The position numbers were made by a program, and so were the translations under genes. Below, in pieces: positions 11,518 to 11,710 of a stretch of 11,710 bases of DNA. The notes below the pieces were generated by a model, which saw only the letters and a list, made by a program, of their open reading frames with translations, was not told where the DNA came from and did no database searches. Positions within the stretch are counted from its first letter, which is position 1. Each line of letters opens with the position of its first letter. This stretch comes from an uncultured Methylophilus sp. (GTDB lineage Bacteria > Pseudomonadota > Gammaproteobacteria > Burkholderiales > Methylophilaceae), in assembly GCA_936943315.1 (NCBI GenBank), contig CAKZJM010000105.1:1-11710 (forward strand), written 5' to 3'.

Positions 11518-11710
11518 TTGAAATATTTGTTGTCGTCAGAAACTTACCTCAAGATTCAGCGTCACTATAAGTTGGTAAGGTTGCTAAAGTTTTGCAAACC
11601 ATCTACCTTCGTAGCATGTAACTTCGGGTGTGTCCCACCAAACCCTAGTGCTTATGCTGGTGATGTAAATCAGGGAAATGCTGGTGACTGTGATTTAATG
11701 CCATATGTTC
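11518..11710 (+). CDS. Partial open frame running off the right edge, hypothetical
   Basis: After an in-frame TGA at 11512 the frame stays open to the window end (64 codons). Possible starts are TTG at 11518 or 11527; GAGGG lies right before the first and 9 bases before the second. The visible translation includes SSETYLKIQRHYKLVRLLKF, then TFVACNFGCVPPNPSAYAGD and GNAGDCDLMPYV, with a Cys/Gly/Pro-rich part that does not look random. I do not recognise a family. It would be the third gene of the sigma-like operon, or an unrelated gene after the inverted repeat. With no ATG and only 64 codons this is tentative. Confidence 0.4.
   Translation, partial: MKYLLSSETYLKIQRHYKLVRLLKFCKPSTFVACNFGCVPPNPSAYAGDVNQGNAGDCDLMPYV

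Larger units (their letters stand above)
4094..11710. mobile_element. Accessory island inserted in comM (left boundary visible, right end outside window)
   Basis: Homology to comM stops abruptly near 4093. From there on the sequence is visibly AT-richer, genes are mostly hypothetical or defence-like, and no further core gene appears. comM is an established integration target of Tn7-related elements such as the AbaR/Tn6022 islands of Acinetobacter, so a similar element is plausible. No transposase, integrase or unmistakable terminal repeat is visible, so the element type is inference. The 4094-4258 stretch holds no gene I can support and no clear repeats. Confidence 0.5.

Noticed and set aside
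11431..11520. Integron attC site
   Set aside because: The long inverted arms are suggestive, but the GTTRRRY / RYYYAAC core sites are not at the required positions.
1..11710. CRISPR arrays, tRNA or rRNA genes
   Set aside because: I saw no regularly spaced direct repeats and no cloverleaf or rRNA-like stretch on reading through both strands.

Overview
The window looks like a chromosomal stretch of a Gram-negative, moderate-GC bacterium, most likely a betaproteobacterium. The gene mix (PilY1-type pilus protein, DUF1993 protein, YifB/ComM helicase) would fit a Methylophilaceae-like host, but that assignment is an impression from the proteins and not a search result. The left third (1 to about 4093) reads as core genome. 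The rest (about 4094 to the right edge) reads as a lower-GC accessory island that interrupts comM.

Core part: the C-terminal portion of a PilY1 type IV pilus adhesin (+) ends at a bidirectional terminator. On the other side of that terminator is a tiny 30-residue membrane protein (-) with its own sigma-70-like promoter and strong ribosome binding site. A 51-residue hypothetical (-), a 136-residue membrane-anchored periplasmic protein (+) and a DUF1993 protein (-) follow. The DUF1993 gene sits directly downstream of the surviving C-terminal part of comM. About 300 N-terminal codons of comM are missing, and foreign sequence starts at the break, so comM appears to be the island's integration site.

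Island part 1 (4259-5955): a three-gene minus-strand operon encodes an unknown protein, an HVO_A0114-type winged-helix antitoxin-like regulator and another unknown protein. It is divergent from an XRE regulator, and two palindromes lie between them. This looks like a toxin-antitoxin or immunity-type control module.

Island part 2 (6129-10319, all on the minus strand): a compact bacterial ubiquitin-like conjugation cassette, made of a multiubiquitin-family beta-grasp protein, a DUF6791-ThiF E1-like enzyme and a DUF6527 putative zinc protein. The three genes overlap. Downstream, under its own promoter, lies a second unit: a 61-residue small protein followed by a 529-residue papain-like cysteine peptidase. 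This unit contains two intrinsic terminators with identical ATAG loops, one just after the promoter and one abutting the peptidase start codon, which suggests the peptidase is kept off by attenuation.

Island part 3 (10448 to the end, +): a sigma-70-like factor and a translationally coupled unknown protein diverge from the ubiquitin-like operon across a 128-bp region that holds an inverted repeat. A further open frame runs off the right edge.

Working model (inference): the sigma-like factor and its partner control a stress- or phage-responsive Ubl conjugation system, and the papain-like peptidase acts as deconjugase or effector in place of the JAB peptidase found in other bacterial Ubl operons.
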